Shown in pieces: positions 20,566 to 29,206 of a stretch of 64,000 nt of DNA. The position numbers and the translations under genes were made by a program. The notes beneath the pieces were generated by a model. It did not search any database. It saw nothing but the letters and a program-made list of their open reading frames with translations, and was not told the origin of the DNA. Source of the DNA: Paraburkholderia acidisoli (GTDB lineage Bacteria; Pseudomonadota; Gammaproteobacteria; Burkholderiales; Burkholderiaceae); contig NZ_CP046913.1 of assembly GCF_009789675.1 (NCBI RefSeq), forward strand, positions 434,001 to 498,000. Reading direction: 5' to 3'. Position 1 is the first letter of the stretch, and the number at the start of each line of letters is the position of its first letter.

Positions 20566-21245
20566 CCACGCAAATTCTCTTTATCCGCCACGGCGAAACG
20601 GCGTGGAACCAGATCAAGCGCATTCAGGGGCATATCGACATTCCGCTCGCGGAAAGCGGCGTCGAGCAGGCGCAGAAGCTGGCGGCGCGCATGGCTGAAG
20701 CCGCGCGTGCAGGCGCGCGTCTCGACGCGATCTGGTCGAGCGACCTGTTGCGCGCGCAGCAAACGGCGCAGCCCATTGCGGCTGCGCTCGGGCTGCCCGT
20801 GCAACTCACCGAACGCTTGCGCGAGCGCAACTACGGCGCGTTCCAGGGCCACGACAACGACGAGATCGCCGAGCGTTTCCCCGACGAATACGCGCACTGG
20901 CAAACGCGCGATCCGGGTTTCGAGCCGCCCGAGGGCGAGTCGCAACGCGAGTTTTATCATCGCGTGCTGCATGCGCTCGAACCCATTCTGGCCATGCATC
21001 CGGGCGGCCGCATCGCGTGCGTCGCGCACGGCGGCGTGCTCGACTGCGTGTACCGTTTCGCGAATGGTCTGACGCTCGAAGCGCCGCGTGCGTGGAAGCT
21101 GCTCAACACGAGCGTGAATGTCGTCGACTTCGAGCGCGACGGCTATGTCACGCAGGCGCGCGTGGTGGAGTGGGGCGATGTCGCGCATCTCGGCGGTGTG
21201 AGCGCCGACGACAACCTCAAGCGCACGCCGGAGCCGGGTCGCTAG
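20562..21245 (+). CDS. gpmB: Histidine phosphatase family protein (phosphoglycerate-mutase-like)
   Basis: This 227-aa enzyme has the RHG motif ([11 protein letters not shown], residues 5-15) with the phosphorylated histidine, [13 protein letters not shown] and the second catalytic histidine in [11 protein letters not shown]. Members annotated as GpmB or cofactor-dependent phosphoglycerate mutase are often broad phosphatases, so the symbol is only a label here. It overlaps dtd by four bases and ends the tyrS operon. Confidence 0.85.
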   Translation: MTTQILFIRHGETAWNQIKRIQGHIDIPLAESGVEQAQKLAARMAEAARAGARLDAIWSSDLLRAQQTAQPIAAALGLPVQLTERLRERNYGAFQGHDNDEIAERFPDEYAHWQTRDPGFEPPEGESQREFYHRVLHALEPILAMHPGGRIACVAHGGVLDCVYRFANGLTLEAPRAWKLLNTSVNVVDFERDGYVTQARVVEWGDVAHLGGVSADDNLKRTPEPGR

Positions 21246-21290
21246 AACGCTGTACGCGAGCAAGAACAGGGCACAAGGATCACGCCATAA

Positions 21291-21326
21291 AAAACGGCCA
21301 GCGCGCGTTAGCACGTTGGCCGTTTT
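21291..21326. terminator. Bidirectional terminator between gpmB and the DUF2236 gene
   Basis: AAAACGGCCA (21291-21300) pairs with TGGCCGTTTT (21317-21326). There are T and A runs on either side, between two converging genes. Confidence 0.88.
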
Positions 21327-21344
21327 TGATGGCAAATCAAAAAA

Positions 21345-22292
21345 TTACGGCTTGCCAGGCGTTTGCGCCGCGCGCCGCCGCGCCCGCTTCGACACGCCGT
21401 TGACGAGCGCCCAGCGCAGCACCGGCGCGACCGCGCGCATGCCCGGCCGCACGAGCGCCTGGCGCGCGAGCGCGAAGCTGTCGAAGCCAAGCATCTGCTG
21501 CGCGAACGGCGGCAGCAAGTCGATGCCCGCGTGGCGCACGAGCGCCCCGGCGGGCCGCATGGCCGGGCGCGGCGCAGGTGCCTCCATCAGCACACGCACG
21601 ACTTCGCGCGTGCGCTCGCTCGCCACGAGTTCGGGACGCATCGCTTCCAGATACGCGGCAATCTGCGCGCGCGATTGCGGCACATTCGTCGCGCCGAGCA
21701 ACCGGGCGATCTGCGCGACTTCGGCGTAATACTGGTCCTGCGCGGCGCCGGGCAGCGCCGGATTCACGTAGCGCAGATACGCGGCGAGAAAGCTCGACAC
21801 TTCGGCCACATGCACCCACGTCAGCAAGACGGGATCGCTCGCGCGGTACGTGCGGCCGTCGGGCGCGGTGCCCGTCACGCTCAGGTGGATCGTCTTGACG
21901 CGTTCGATGAGCGCCAGCGCGTCGGCGCGGCTGCCATAGGTCGTGCCCGCGATGAAGGTCGCGGTGCGGCGCAGCCGCCCGAGTATGTCGGTGCGAAACG
22001 TGGAGTGATCCCACACGCCCGCGAGCGCGAGCGGATGCAACGCCTGGAGCAGCAGCGCGCTGATGCCGCCCGCCATCATCGCGGCGAAATCGGCGTGCAC
22101 TTTCCAGCAGATGGCGTCCGCGCCGAACAGGCCCGGGTCGCCCGGCGGGCTCGAATAATCGAGATTCGGGCCGCCGCCCGTGGTGAGATGCGTGATGTTT
22201 TCGGCCAGTCGCATGCGCACGCGCTGCGCGAGCTGGCCGACGAGACCCTGCGGCTCGGGAGCGTTGTGAGGTCGGCCGGCGTGATCGGACAT
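21345..22292 (-). CDS. DUF2236 (MpaB-like oxygenase family) protein
   Basis: This 315-aa protein belongs by motif to the DUF2236 / latex-clearing-protein-like family. The N-terminal part has DPGLFGADAICWKVHADFAA and LLLQALHPLALAGVWDHS, whose histidine is the sort used for metal or heme binding in this family. WVHVAEVSSFLAAYLRYV holds a further histidine. Related MpaB proteins are putative oxygenases, but the substrate is unknown. The 21-bp gap to ruvB upstream suggests it may be the last gene of the ruv transcript. Confidence 0.8.
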   Translation of the reverse strand: MSDHAGRPHNAPEPQGLVGQLAQRVRMRLAENITHLTTGGGPNLDYSSPPGDPGLFGADAICWKVHADFAAMMAGGISALLLQALHPLALAGVWDHSTFRTDILGRLRRTATFIAGTTYGSRADALALIERVKTIHLSVTGTAPDGRTYRASDPVLLTWVHVAEVSSFLAAYLRYVNPALPGAAQDQYYAEVAQIARLLGATNVPQSRAQIAAYLEAMRPELVASERTREVVRVLMEAPAPRPAMRPAGALVRHAGIDLLPPFAQQMLGFDSFALARQALVRPGMRAVAPVLRWALVNGVSKRARRRAAQTPGKP

Positions 22293-22313
22293 CGTGCGTT
22301 CCCCGCCGGCGTC

Positions 22314-23405
22314 TTACGACGCGTCCGGTTCCCAGTCGCCCTCGGGCGCCGCGTTGTCGGGCACCGTGAGGCCGAAATGGCGATAGCTCAGCTGCGTGGC
22401 CACCCGCCCGCGCGGCGTGCGTTGCAGATAGCCCTGCTGGATCAGATACGGCTCGAGCACGTCTTCGATCGTGTCGCGTTCCTCGCCGATCGCGGCGGCC
22501 AGGTTGTCCACGCCCACGGGGCCGCCGTCGAACTTGTACAGGATCGCTTCGAGCAGCTTGCGGTCCATCAGGTCGAAGCCGACCGGGTCGACGTCGAGCA
22601 TGCGCAGCGCGGCGTCGGCCACGTTCGCGGTGATCTTGCCGTCAGCTTTGACTTCGGCGTAATCGCGCACGCGGCGCAGCAAGCGATTGGCGATACGCGG
22701 CGTGCCGCGCGAACGGCGCGCGATTTCGAGCGCGCCTTCCGGATGAATCTGGGCGCCGAGCAACGCGGCCGAGCGCTGCACGATACGCGACAGCTCGCCG
22801 GCGTTGTAGAACTCGAGCCGCGAAACAATGCCGAAGCGGTCGCGCAGCGGATTCGTGAGCATGCCCGCGCGCGTGGTCGCGCCGACCAGCGTGAACGGCT
22901 GCAGATCGAGCTTCACGCTGCGCGCGGCCGGACCTTCGCCGATCATGATGTCGATCTGATAGTCCTCGAGCGCCGGATACAGAATTTCCTCGACGACGGG
23001 CGACAGCCGGTGAATCTCGTCGATGAACAGCACGTCGTTGGCTTCGAGATTGGTGAGCAGCGCCGCGAGATCGCCCGCGCGTTCGAGCACGGGCCCCGAC
23101 GTCTGCCGCAAGTTGACCCCCATTTCGCGCGCGATGATGTGCGCGAGCGTGGTCTTGCCGAGACCCGGCGGCCCGAACAGCAGCACATGGTCGAGCGGTT
23201 CGGCACGACGCTTCGCCGCTTCGATGAAAATCTCGAGCTGGCCGCGCACCTTTTCCTGGCCCACGTATTCGTCGAGCTGGCGCGGCCGCAGCGCGCGCTC
23301 GAACGCTTCCTCGTGCGAGGAGGCGGGCGTGGCGGCGATCACGCGATCGGCGTGGTTCGTGGCGCCCGAACTGCGCGAGGCGGCGAGTTTGTCGGTTTCG
23401 ATCAT
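22314..23405 (-). CDS. ruvB: Holliday junction branch-migration ATPase RuvB
   Basis: RuvB (363 aa) forms hexameric rings that pump DNA through RuvA-bound Holliday junctions. Walker [12 protein letters not shown], Walker [12 protein letters not shown], sensor GATTRAGML and the C-terminal winged-helix motif [16 protein letters not shown] are present. The frame is open 48 codons further up, but that part is repeat-containing intergenic DNA, so ATG 23405 ([14 protein letters not shown]) is used. Unusually, 356 bp separate it from ruvA. Confidence 0.96.
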   Translation of the reverse strand: MIETDKLAASRSSGATNHADRVIAATPASSHEEAFERALRPRQLDEYVGQEKVRGQLEIFIEAAKRRAEPLDHVLLFGPPGLGKTTLAHIIAREMGVNLRQTSGPVLERAGDLAALLTNLEANDVLFIDEIHRLSPVVEEILYPALEDYQIDIMIGEGPAARSVKLDLQPFTLVGATTRAGMLTNPLRDRFGIVSRLEFYNAGELSRIVQRSAALLGAQIHPEGALEIARRSRGTPRIANRLLRRVRDYAEVKADGKITANVADAALRMLDVDPVGFDLMDRKLLEAILYKFDGGPVGVDNLAAAIGEERDTIEDVLEPYLIQQGYLQRTPRGRVATQLSYRHFGLTVPDNAAPEGDWEPDAS

Positions 23406-23475
23406 TCGAAGATTGTACCGCGCGGGATTCGTGCTCGCGGGGCGCGTCGGGATCGACGGCGGTGCGGCACGTGGA

Positions 23476-23625
23476 GTGCAACTAACTGACGGGAAGCGGC
23501 GGCGCGTGGTTCGGGCGCTACTGCTGGGCGTCGTATGCGCGAGGTGCAACTAACCGCCGGGAGAATGCGCGCGTGTCGTGACAATCGTGTTCTGTCGGCG
23601 ATTGCGGGTGAATCGCGCAACTAAC
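23476..23625. repeat. Three degenerate copies of an approximately 69-bp unit between ruvA and ruvB
   Basis: The core GTGCAACTAAC occurs at 23476-23486 and 23544-23554. GCGCAACTAAC follows at 23615-23625. Copy spacings are 68 and 71 bp. The first two continue with a C/T-G-A/C-CGGGA extension. The DNA between copies is only loosely similar. No ORF with a start signal spans it, and it fills most of the 356-bp ruvA-ruvB gap (23406-23761). Confidence 0.65.
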
Positions 23626-23761
23626 CGTCAGCGTCAACCGAGGCGCGTTTTCCCGTGCGCCTTATCACGCTTGCCCGGCACGTCTGACGGAGGCGATCGC
23701 CTCATCCGCCCAAGTTCTTGACGGCCGCTTGCGCGGCCTCGCGACATCGACACACACCGTC

Positions 23762-24343
23762 TTACGCTTTCGACAGCACCTTCAGCGCGAGCTTGATGCC
23801 TTCGGAAATGCCCGTGCCGGCCGGCACGCTCTTGATCGCGGCGAGCGCTTCCTTCTCCGAATAGCCGAGCGCGAGCAGCGCGTTGAGGATGTCGTTCGCG
23901 TGATCGGACGGCGATGCGGCGGCGGCCATCGCGCCGAGATCCGCGCCGAGTTTGCCCTTGAGTTCGAGCAGCAGACGCTCGGCCGTTTTCTTGCCGATGC
24001 CGGGCACGCGCGTGAGGCGCGCCGCGTCCTGCTGGGTGACCGCCTGCGCGAGGTCGTTCACGCTCATGCCCGAGAGCACCGCGAGCGCCATGCGCGCGCC
24101 GATGCCGCTGATCTTGAGCAGTTCGCGGAACGTCGCGCGCTCTTCCTGGGTGCCGAAACCGAACAGCAGATGCGCGTCCTCGCGCACGATCATCTGCGTG
24201 AGCAACACGATTTTTTCGCCGGTACCGGGCAGGTTGTAGAACGTGCTCATTGGCACGTCGACTTCGTAGCCGACGCCGTTGCAGTCGACGAGCAGGTGCG
24301 GCGGGTTCTTTTCCAGCAATACGCCGGCAATGCGACCGATCAT
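23762..24343 (-). CDS. ruvA: Holliday junction DNA-binding protein RuvA
   Basis: RuvA (193 aa) binds four-way junctions as a tetramer and loads RuvB. It has three domains. The OB-fold runs from [13 protein letters not shown] to about residue 65. The paired helix-hairpin-helix motifs include [17 protein letters not shown] and [17 protein letters not shown]. The C-terminal RuvB-contacting domain contains [12 protein letters not shown]. The length is standard. It lies downstream of ruvC with a 159-bp gap. Confidence 0.96.
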   Translation of the reverse strand: MIGRIAGVLLEKNPPHLLVDCNGVGYEVDVPMSTFYNLPGTGEKIVLLTQMIVREDAHLLFGFGTQEERATFRELLKISGIGARMALAVLSGMSVNDLAQAVTQQDAARLTRVPGIGKKTAERLLLELKGKLGADLGAMAAAASPSDHANDILNALLALGYSEKEALAAIKSVPAGTGISEGIKLALKVLSKA

Positions 24344-24502
24344 GGCGAGTTCAGTGAAAGGGAAAGCTCAAGAGTGTAGCGGAGCGCCGCGCGCAGCGGC
24401 GCGGCTTTCGGGGCGCGTCAGACATTGGGATAAAGCGAATTCCGCCGATGACCCGCGCGGTTTGTCCGCGAAGTTATCCGTGCTTATCGTGATTATTCGC
24501 GC

Positions 24503-25045
24503 TTATCCGATCAGCCGCCCGCGCCGCACGCGCATGCCCTTTTTCGCGAGCGAGGGCGCGAGGCCGCCGAGCGTCGCGAGGGTGTCGCCGCCGTGGGCGT
24601 GGCAGATCGCCATGCCGAGCGCGTCGGCGGCGTCGGTGCCGGGCATGCCGGTGAGCGCGAGCAGGCGCACGACCATCTGCTGCATCTGCTCCTTGGTCGC
24701 GCGGCCGTAGCCCACCACGGCCTGCTTGAGTTGCAGCGCCGTGTATTCGGCCACCGGCACGCCGCCCGAGACGAGCCCGCAAATGGCGGCGCCGCGCGCC
24801 TGGCCGAGCAGCAGCGTCGACTGCGGATTGACGTTGACGAAGACCTTTTCGATCGCGGCCTGGTCGGGCGCGTGCTGGCGGATCAGCGTGGACACCCCTT
24901 CGAAGATGGTGCCGAGGCGCGTGGGCAGATCGGCATCGGCGGTACGGATGACGCCGCTCGCCACGTACGAGAGCTGATGGCCGTGACGTTCGATCACGCC
25001 GAAGCCGGTCACACGCAAGCCGGGGTCGATGCCGAGAATTCTCAT
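24503..25045 (-). CDS. ruvC: Holliday junction resolvase RuvC
   Basis: RuvC (180 aa) cuts Holliday junctions symmetrically. The four acidic catalytic residues are recognisable: D7 in LGIDPGL, E in IEKVFVN, and the pair in [15 protein letters not shown]. The start at 25045 ([16 protein letters not shown]) is fixed by the N-terminal active-site strand. The 27 codons open upstream are not part of the protein. The purH terminator lies just upstream, so ruvC likely has its own promoter in the 25046-25140 interval. Confidence 0.96.
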   Translation of the reverse strand: MRILGIDPGLRVTGFGVIERHGHQLSYVASGVIRTADADLPTRLGTIFEGVSTLIRQHAPDQAAIEKVFVNVNPQSTLLLGQARGAAICGLVSGGVPVAEYTALQLKQAVVGYGRATKEQMQQMVVRLLALTGMPGTDAADALGMAICHAHGGDTLATLGGLAPSLAKKGMRVRRGRLIG

Positions 25046-25141
25046 GAAATGCGGGAAAAACGGAAGGTGCCTGCGATGGTACAACGAACGGCGCGGCGGC
25101 CGCGAGCCTTCGCGGCATAGGCGCACACGAGAACGCCAACG

Positions 25142-25168
25142 AAAAAGCCCGCGCGTAGCGGGCTTTTT
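25142..25168 (-). terminator. Terminator of the purH transcript
   Basis: AAAAAGCCCGC and GCGGGCTTTTT flank a short loop between the purH stop and the ruvC start, with symmetric A and T runs. It separates the purine and ruv transcripts. Confidence 0.88.
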
Positions 25169-25197
25169 GCTGAGATCGGCAACGGTTGGCGATCGAT

Positions 25198-26763
25198 TTA
25201 GTGACGGAAGTGGCGAATGCCCGTCATCACCATGGCGATGTTGTGCTCGTCGGCGGCGGCGATCACTTCGTCGTCGCGCATCGAGCCGCCCGGCTGGATC
25301 ACGCAGGTCGCGCCCGCGTTGACCACCACGTCGAGACCGTCACGGAACGGGAAGAACGCATCCGAGGCGACCGCCGTGCCCGCGAGCTTGAGGCCCGCGT
25401 TTTCCGCCTTGATGCTGGCGATGCGCGCCGAATCCACGCGGCTCATCTGGCCCGCGCCCACGCCCATCGTCATGCCGTTCGCGCAGAACACGATCGCGTT
25501 CGACTTCACGAACTTCGCGACGCGCCAGGCGAACAGCAGATCGTCCATTTCCTTCGGCGTGGGGTGACGCTTCGTCACGACGCGCAGCTCGTGCGGCTGC
25601 ACGTTCTTCGAGTCGAGCGATTGCACCAGCAGACCGCCGCCCACGCGCTTCAGGTCGAACGCGTTATGGCCATCGCCCAGCGCGATCTGCAACAGACGCA
25701 CGTTTTGCTTCGCGGCGAACACGGCCTTGGCCGCTTCCGAGAACGACGGTGCGATCAGCACTTCGACGAACTGCTTCGACACGGCCTGGGCCGCGGCTTC
25801 GTCCACTTCGCGGTTGAACGCGATGATGCCGCCGAACGCCGAGGTCGGGTCGGTCTGGAACGCCTTCGCGTAGGCTTCGTGCGCGTCGGCGCCCACGGCC
25901 ACGCCGCACGGGTTCGCATGCTTGACGATCACGCAGGCGGGCGCGTCGAAGGTCTTCACGCATTCCCACGCCGCGTCGGAATCCGCGATGTTGTTGTACG
26001 AGAGTTCCTTGCCCTGCAACTGCGTGTAGTTCGCGAGCGCGCCGGCGGGCGTCGCGAGATCGCGGTAGAACGCGGCGCTCTGGTGCGGGTTTTCGCCGTA
26101 ACGCAGGTCCTGGACCTTGTCGTACGCGAGGTTCAGCACGGCCGGGAAGGCGTTGCGCGACTTGTGGTCGAGCGCTTCCGTCAGGCTCGTGAGGTAGTTC
26201 GTGATCGCGCCGTCGTACTGCGCCGTGTGCGAGAACACCTTGGTCGCGAGGCGGAAGTTGGTGGCGTAGCTCACGCTGTTGCCGTTCGCGCGCATCTCTT
26301 CCAGCACCTTCGCGTAGTCGGCCGGGTCGACCACCACCGTGACGTCGCGATGGTTCTTCGCCGCCGAACGCAGCATGGTCGGGCCGCCGATGTCGATGTT
26401 CTCGATCGCGTCTTCGAGCGAGCACTCTTCCTTCGAGATCGTCTGCACGAACGGGTAGAGGTTCACGACCAGCAGGTCGATCGTCGGGATGTCGTGCTTG
26501 TCGAGCGCGGCCATGTGCTCGGGCAGATCGCGGCGCGCGAGAATGCCGCCGTGCACCTTCGGGTGCAGCGTTTTCACGCGCCCATCGAGCATTTCCGGAA
26601 AGCCGGTGTAGTCGGCGACTTCGGTGACGGGAAGACCCGCGTCCGCGAGCAGTTTCGCGGTGCCGCCGGTCGACAGGAGCTTGACGCCGAGATCCGAGAG
26701 GGATTTCGCGAAATCGACGATGCCTGCCTTGTCGGAAACGGAGATGAGCGCTTGCTTGATCAT
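25198..26763 (-). CDS. purH: Bifunctional AICAR formyltransferase / IMP cyclohydrolase
   Basis: PurH (521 aa) carries out the last two steps of IMP synthesis. The N-terminal cyclohydrolase domain (MGS-like fold) starts [17 protein letters not shown] and has [14 protein letters not shown]. The C-terminal formyltransferase domain contains [15 protein letters not shown] with the catalytic Lys-His pair, and ends [14 protein letters not shown] ([10 protein letters not shown]). The length matches the family. It is in the same direction as fis, with a 12-bp tandem repeat in the 117-bp gap between them. Confidence 0.96.
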   Translation of the reverse strand: MIKQALISVSDKAGIVDFAKSLSDLGVKLLSTGGTAKLLADAGLPVTEVADYTGFPEMLDGRVKTLHPKVHGGILARRDLPEHMAALDKHDIPTIDLLVVNLYPFVQTISKEECSLEDAIENIDIGGPTMLRSAAKNHRDVTVVVDPADYAKVLEEMRANGNSVSYATNFRLATKVFSHTAQYDGAITNYLTSLTEALDHKSRNAFPAVLNLAYDKVQDLRYGENPHQSAAFYRDLATPAGALANYTQLQGKELSYNNIADSDAAWECVKTFDAPACVIVKHANPCGVAVGADAHEAYAKAFQTDPTSAFGGIIAFNREVDEAAAQAVSKQFVEVLIAPSFSEAAKAVFAAKQNVRLLQIALGDGHNAFDLKRVGGGLLVQSLDSKNVQPHELRVVTKRHPTPKEMDDLLFAWRVAKFVKSNAIVFCANGMTMGVGAGQMSRVDSARIASIKAENAGLKLAGTAVASDAFFPFRDGLDVVVNAGATCVIQPGGSMRDDEVIAAADEHNIAMVMTGIRHFRH

Positions 26764-26804
26764 GATGTGGAAGAGTTGCCGATAGATCGAGGAGTCAGCG
26801 CAAG

Positions 26805-26864
26805 AGGCCCGGAAACAGGCCAGGAAACAGGCCCGGAAACCTGCCCGGAAACCTGCCCGGAAAA
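26805..26864. repeat. Five tandem 12-bp repeats between fis and purH
   Basis: The units are AGGCCCGGAAAC (26805), AGGCCAGGAAAC (26817), AGGCCCGGAAAC (26829), CTGCCCGGAAAC (26841) and CTGCCCGGAAAA (26853). They lie right behind the fis stop (fis ends at 26881 on the minus strand) and before the purH start. The copies are nearly identical, so the array is recent and could vary in copy number between strains. Confidence 0.9.
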
Positions 26865-26880
26865 ACGCAGCGGCCGGTGA

Positions 26881-27114
26881 TTACAGCAGGCCGTGCTGCT
26901 GGAGCTTCTTGCGCAGCGTATTGCGGTTGATGCCGAGATACTCGGCGGCCAGCGACTGATTGCCGCCCGCCTGCTCGAGCACCACCTCGAGCATCGGTTT
27001 TTCGACGCACGCCATCACCATTTCGTAGACGTCGTGCGGATTGCTGCCGTCGAGATCCTGGAAGTAATTACCCAGACTCTCGCGGACGGATTGTTCGATA
27101 TTGTGCTTGCTCAT
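26881..27114 (-). CDS. fis: DNA-binding protein Fis
   Basis: Fis (77 aa) is a nucleoid-associated factor that bends DNA and activates rRNA and tRNA promoters in relatives. The C-terminal helix-turn-helix is clear: QSLAAEYLGINRNTLRKKL near the end (QHGLL terminus). Beta-proteobacterial Fis proteins are shorter at the N terminus than the 98-residue E. coli protein, as here. The start at 27114 overlaps the dusB stop (ATGA), so translation is coupled to dusB, the same pairing as dusB-fis in enterobacteria. Confidence 0.95.
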   Translation of the reverse strand: MSKHNIEQSVRESLGNYFQDLDGSNPHDVYEMVMACVEKPMLEVVLEQAGGNQSLAAEYLGINRNTLRKKLQQHGLL

Positions 27115-28190
27115 GCTGCCAGTCGATCGGAGGAGGCGGCGCCTTTGCCTGCATCGCTCTCGTCGCTTGCGTCGCCTTCGTCCTCGTAGACGAGGCGCTC
27201 GGAACGCGCCTTTTGCTCGTCGAAGAACTGGTTGACGGCGACGAGTTGTTCGCGCGTGGTGTCCAGCGTGTTCATGCGATGCCGGAACGTATTGGCGCCG
27301 CAAAGGCCGCGAGTGTACCAGCCGATATGCTTGCGCGCAGTACGCACGCCCGTAAATTCGCCGTAAAACGCATAGTGGTCTTCGAGATGCTCGTTCATGA
27401 TCGACTGGATCTCGTCCACGCGCGGCGCGGGCAGCAATTCGCCGGTCGCGAGGAAATGCTCGATTTCGCGAAAGAGCCACGGGCGGCCCTGCGCCGCGCG
27501 GCCGATCATGATGGCGTCGGCGCCCGTGACGTCGAGCACGTGACGCGCTTTCTGCGGCTTCGTGATGTCGCCGTTCGCAACCACGGGAATGCGCGCGGCG
27601 GCCTTCACCGCGGCGATGGTGTCGTATTCCGCCTCGCCGTGATAGAGGTCGGCGCGCGTGCGGCCGTGCACGGTCAGCATCGAAATGCCGCAGTCTTCGG
27701 CAATGCGCGCGACGGTGAGCGCGTTGCGATGGTCGCGGTCCCAACCGGTGCGGATCTTGAGCGTGACGGGCACGGCATCTGGCCCCACGCCCACGGCGTC
27801 CACCACGGCCTTGACGATGCGCGCCACGAGCGGCTCGTTTTGCAGCAGCGCCGAGCCGGCCGCCACGTTGCAGACTTTCTTGGCCGGGCAACCCATGTTG
27901 ATGTCGATGATCTGCGCGCCGTTCGCGACGTTATAGCGCGCGGCTTCGGCCATCATTTCGGGGTCGGCGCCGGCGATCTGCACCGAGATGGGTTCCACTT
28001 CGCCCGCGTGATTCGCGCGGCGCATGGTCTTTTCGCTTTTCCAGAGCTGCGCGTTGGACGCGACCATCTCCGAGACGGCGTAGCCTGCGCCGAGACGCTT
28101 GCACAGCTGGCGAAACGGCCGGTCCGTGACGCCCGCCATGGGAGCGACGAACAGGTTGTTACGCAGGGTATGACGGCCGATAGTGAACAT
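27111..28190 (-). CDS. dusB: tRNA-dihydrouridine synthase B
   Basis: DusB (359 aa) reduces uridine to dihydrouridine in tRNA D-loops using FMN and NADPH. VAPMAGVTDRPFR is the flavin-binding start. INMGCPAKKVCN holds the catalytic cysteine. HGRTRADLYHG and IPVVANGDI complete the TIM barrel, and GADAIMIGRAAQGRPW lies after them. The start at 28190 (MFTIGRHTLRNNLFVAPMAG) is chosen; the open frame upstream is not conserved. It forms an operon with fis. The last 30 residues are an acidic/serine-rich tail. Confidence 0.95.
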   Translation of the reverse strand: MFTIGRHTLRNNLFVAPMAGVTDRPFRQLCKRLGAGYAVSEMVASNAQLWKSEKTMRRANHAGEVEPISVQIAGADPEMMAEAARYNVANGAQIIDINMGCPAKKVCNVAAGSALLQNEPLVARIVKAVVDAVGVGPDAVPVTLKIRTGWDRDHRNALTVARIAEDCGISMLTVHGRTRADLYHGEAEYDTIAAVKAAARIPVVANGDITKPQKARHVLDVTGADAIMIGRAAQGRPWLFREIEHFLATGELLPAPRVDEIQSIMNEHLEDHYAFYGEFTGVRTARKHIGWYTRGLCGANTFRHRMNTLDTTREQLVAVNQFFDEQKARSERLVYEDEGDASDESDAGKGAASSDRLAA

Positions 28191-28322
28191 GACGCGCGGG
28201 CGAGCCACGGGCGCGCGGCGGAAAGCATTCCGGCGGCGCGGCGAGCGGCGAAAATCGAAAGGGGAAACGTCTATTTTAGCGTAACCGGGATGCGCGGTCG
28301 CGCGCGGCGGACGAGGCAAGGG

Positions 28323-28400
28323 CGCGCGGTGTTGCGCGGTGTTGTTTTCCGGATGAGGAAAAAGGGCTTTGGGGTCAGCGGGTTGGCGGGTTGGCGGGGA
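28323..28400. repeat. Short direct repeats in the dusB-vapC gap
   Basis: GCGCGGTGTT is duplicated head-to-tail (28323-28332 and 28333-28342). Further on GCGGGTTG occurs twice in a row before GCGGGG (about 28379-28400). The 286-bp gap (28191-28476) is otherwise empty apart from a TAAAAT-like -10 for dusB near 28273-28278 (minus strand). Confidence 0.5.
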
Positions 28401-28476
28401 AAAGGGCTGGTTGTTTCGCGACTTGATGCGACCCCTGAAGATCGCGCGGTGAGCCGTCGCGAGCGAAACACCGAGA

Positions 28477-28875
28477 TTAGCTTGCGGCTTGCCAATCTTC
28501 GAACTGCAAACCCGCGACGCGTTCGAACTCGCGCACGTTGTGCGTCACGAGCACGAGTTGCCGCGAGCGCGCCTGTCCTGCGATCAGCGCGTCGTAAGGC
28601 CCAATGGGCGTGCCGGCCGCCGCAAGTTGTGCGCGAATTTCGCCCGCGTGCTGGGCGTCTTCGGCATCGAACGGAATCAGTTCGAACTGCAATGCCGCAA
28701 CACGCGCGACATTGTCGGCGGCGCGTTGACTCTTGTACGCGCCGTAATACAACTCGTGCGCGACGACGGACGGCATGCCGAAGTCGCTGGGCGCATGCGC
28801 ATGCAGCTTCGCCAGCACCGCAGGATCGCCTTTGAGGATGGCAATCACGGCGTTGGTGTCCAGCAGATATTTCAT
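28477..28875 (-). CDS. vapC: VapC-type PIN-domain toxin
   Basis: This 132-aa PIN-domain ribonuclease is the toxin of a type II pair. The acidic active-site residues are in place: D6 in YLLDTNAV, E41 in HELYYGAY, D95 in PYDALIAG. The fourth position is T-H-N (111-113) rather than an aspartate, a common substitution. VapC toxins cleave tRNA or rRNA when free of VapB. It overlaps vapB by four bases (ATGA), which couples their synthesis. ATG 28875 is set by that overlap and by the MKYLLDTN start. Confidence 0.92.
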   Translation of the reverse strand: MKYLLDTNAVIAILKGDPAVLAKLHAHAPSDFGMPSVVAHELYYGAYKSQRAADNVARVAALQFELIPFDAEDAQHAGEIRAQLAAAGTPIGPYDALIAGQARSRQLVLVTHNVREFERVAGLQFEDWQAAS

Positions 28876-29114
28876 TCGAATACGTCCAGACCTGGACGAT
28901 CTTGCGCCGTGGCCGCTTCGCGGGCCGCCGCCGCGAAATCGTCGTCCAGCGGGCCGATCAGCGGCGCGAGCCACGCCCAGTCCTGCGGCACCGGCTCGAG
29001 TATCACGGCGGCGCCGTGGCGGCGGATGCGCACTTCCGGCGTGTCGAAACGAAAGTCCTTCGGCAGGCGGACGGCCTGCGAGCCGCCGTGTTTGAAAATT
29101 CTGGCGATATCCAT
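28872..29114 (-). CDS. vapB: VapB-type antitoxin (AbrB/MazE-like DNA-binding fold)
   Basis: This 80-aa antitoxin is the first gene of the pair. The N-terminal swapped-hairpin domain reads IFKHGGSQAVRLPKDFRF, the AbrB-like DNA-binding signature. The C-terminal part, rich in acidic residues and ending RPGLDVFE, should wrap around the toxin. A strong ribosome binding site (GGAGGTGAG) precedes it, stronger than anything before vapC, as expected for excess antitoxin. It likely represses its own promoter at 29139-29166. Confidence 0.92.
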   Translation of the reverse strand: MDIARIFKHGGSQAVRLPKDFRFDTPEVRIRRHGAAVILEPVPQDWAWLAPLIGPLDDDFAAAAREAATAQDRPGLDVFE

Positions 29115-29133
29115 GGCCTCACCTCCGTGTATC

Positions 29134-29166
29134 TATAAATTATATCTACTTTTGTGGGTGCGGCAA
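29134..29166 (-). promoter_or_regulatory. vapBC promoter and overlapping AT-rich palindrome
   Basis: On the minus strand TTGCCG (29166-29161) and TATAAT (29144-29139) are 16 bp apart. The -10 lies inside the near-perfect palindrome TATAAATTATA (29134-29144), a good candidate operator for VapBC autorepression. The segment is strikingly AT-rich for this genome. Confidence 0.6.
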
Positions 29167-29206
29167 GAGAGCGGCCGGGGTTTTGGGGAGACTGACTTGC
29201 TCGCGC

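Noticed and set aside
21363..23489. 708-codon open frame on the plus strand across the DUF2236 gene and ruvB
   Set aside because: Antisense shadow of two recognised genes with Arg/His-rich composition.
26805..26864. Possible CRISPR array
   Set aside because: The 12-bp units are contiguous, with no spacers and no cas genes nearby; it is a minisatellite.
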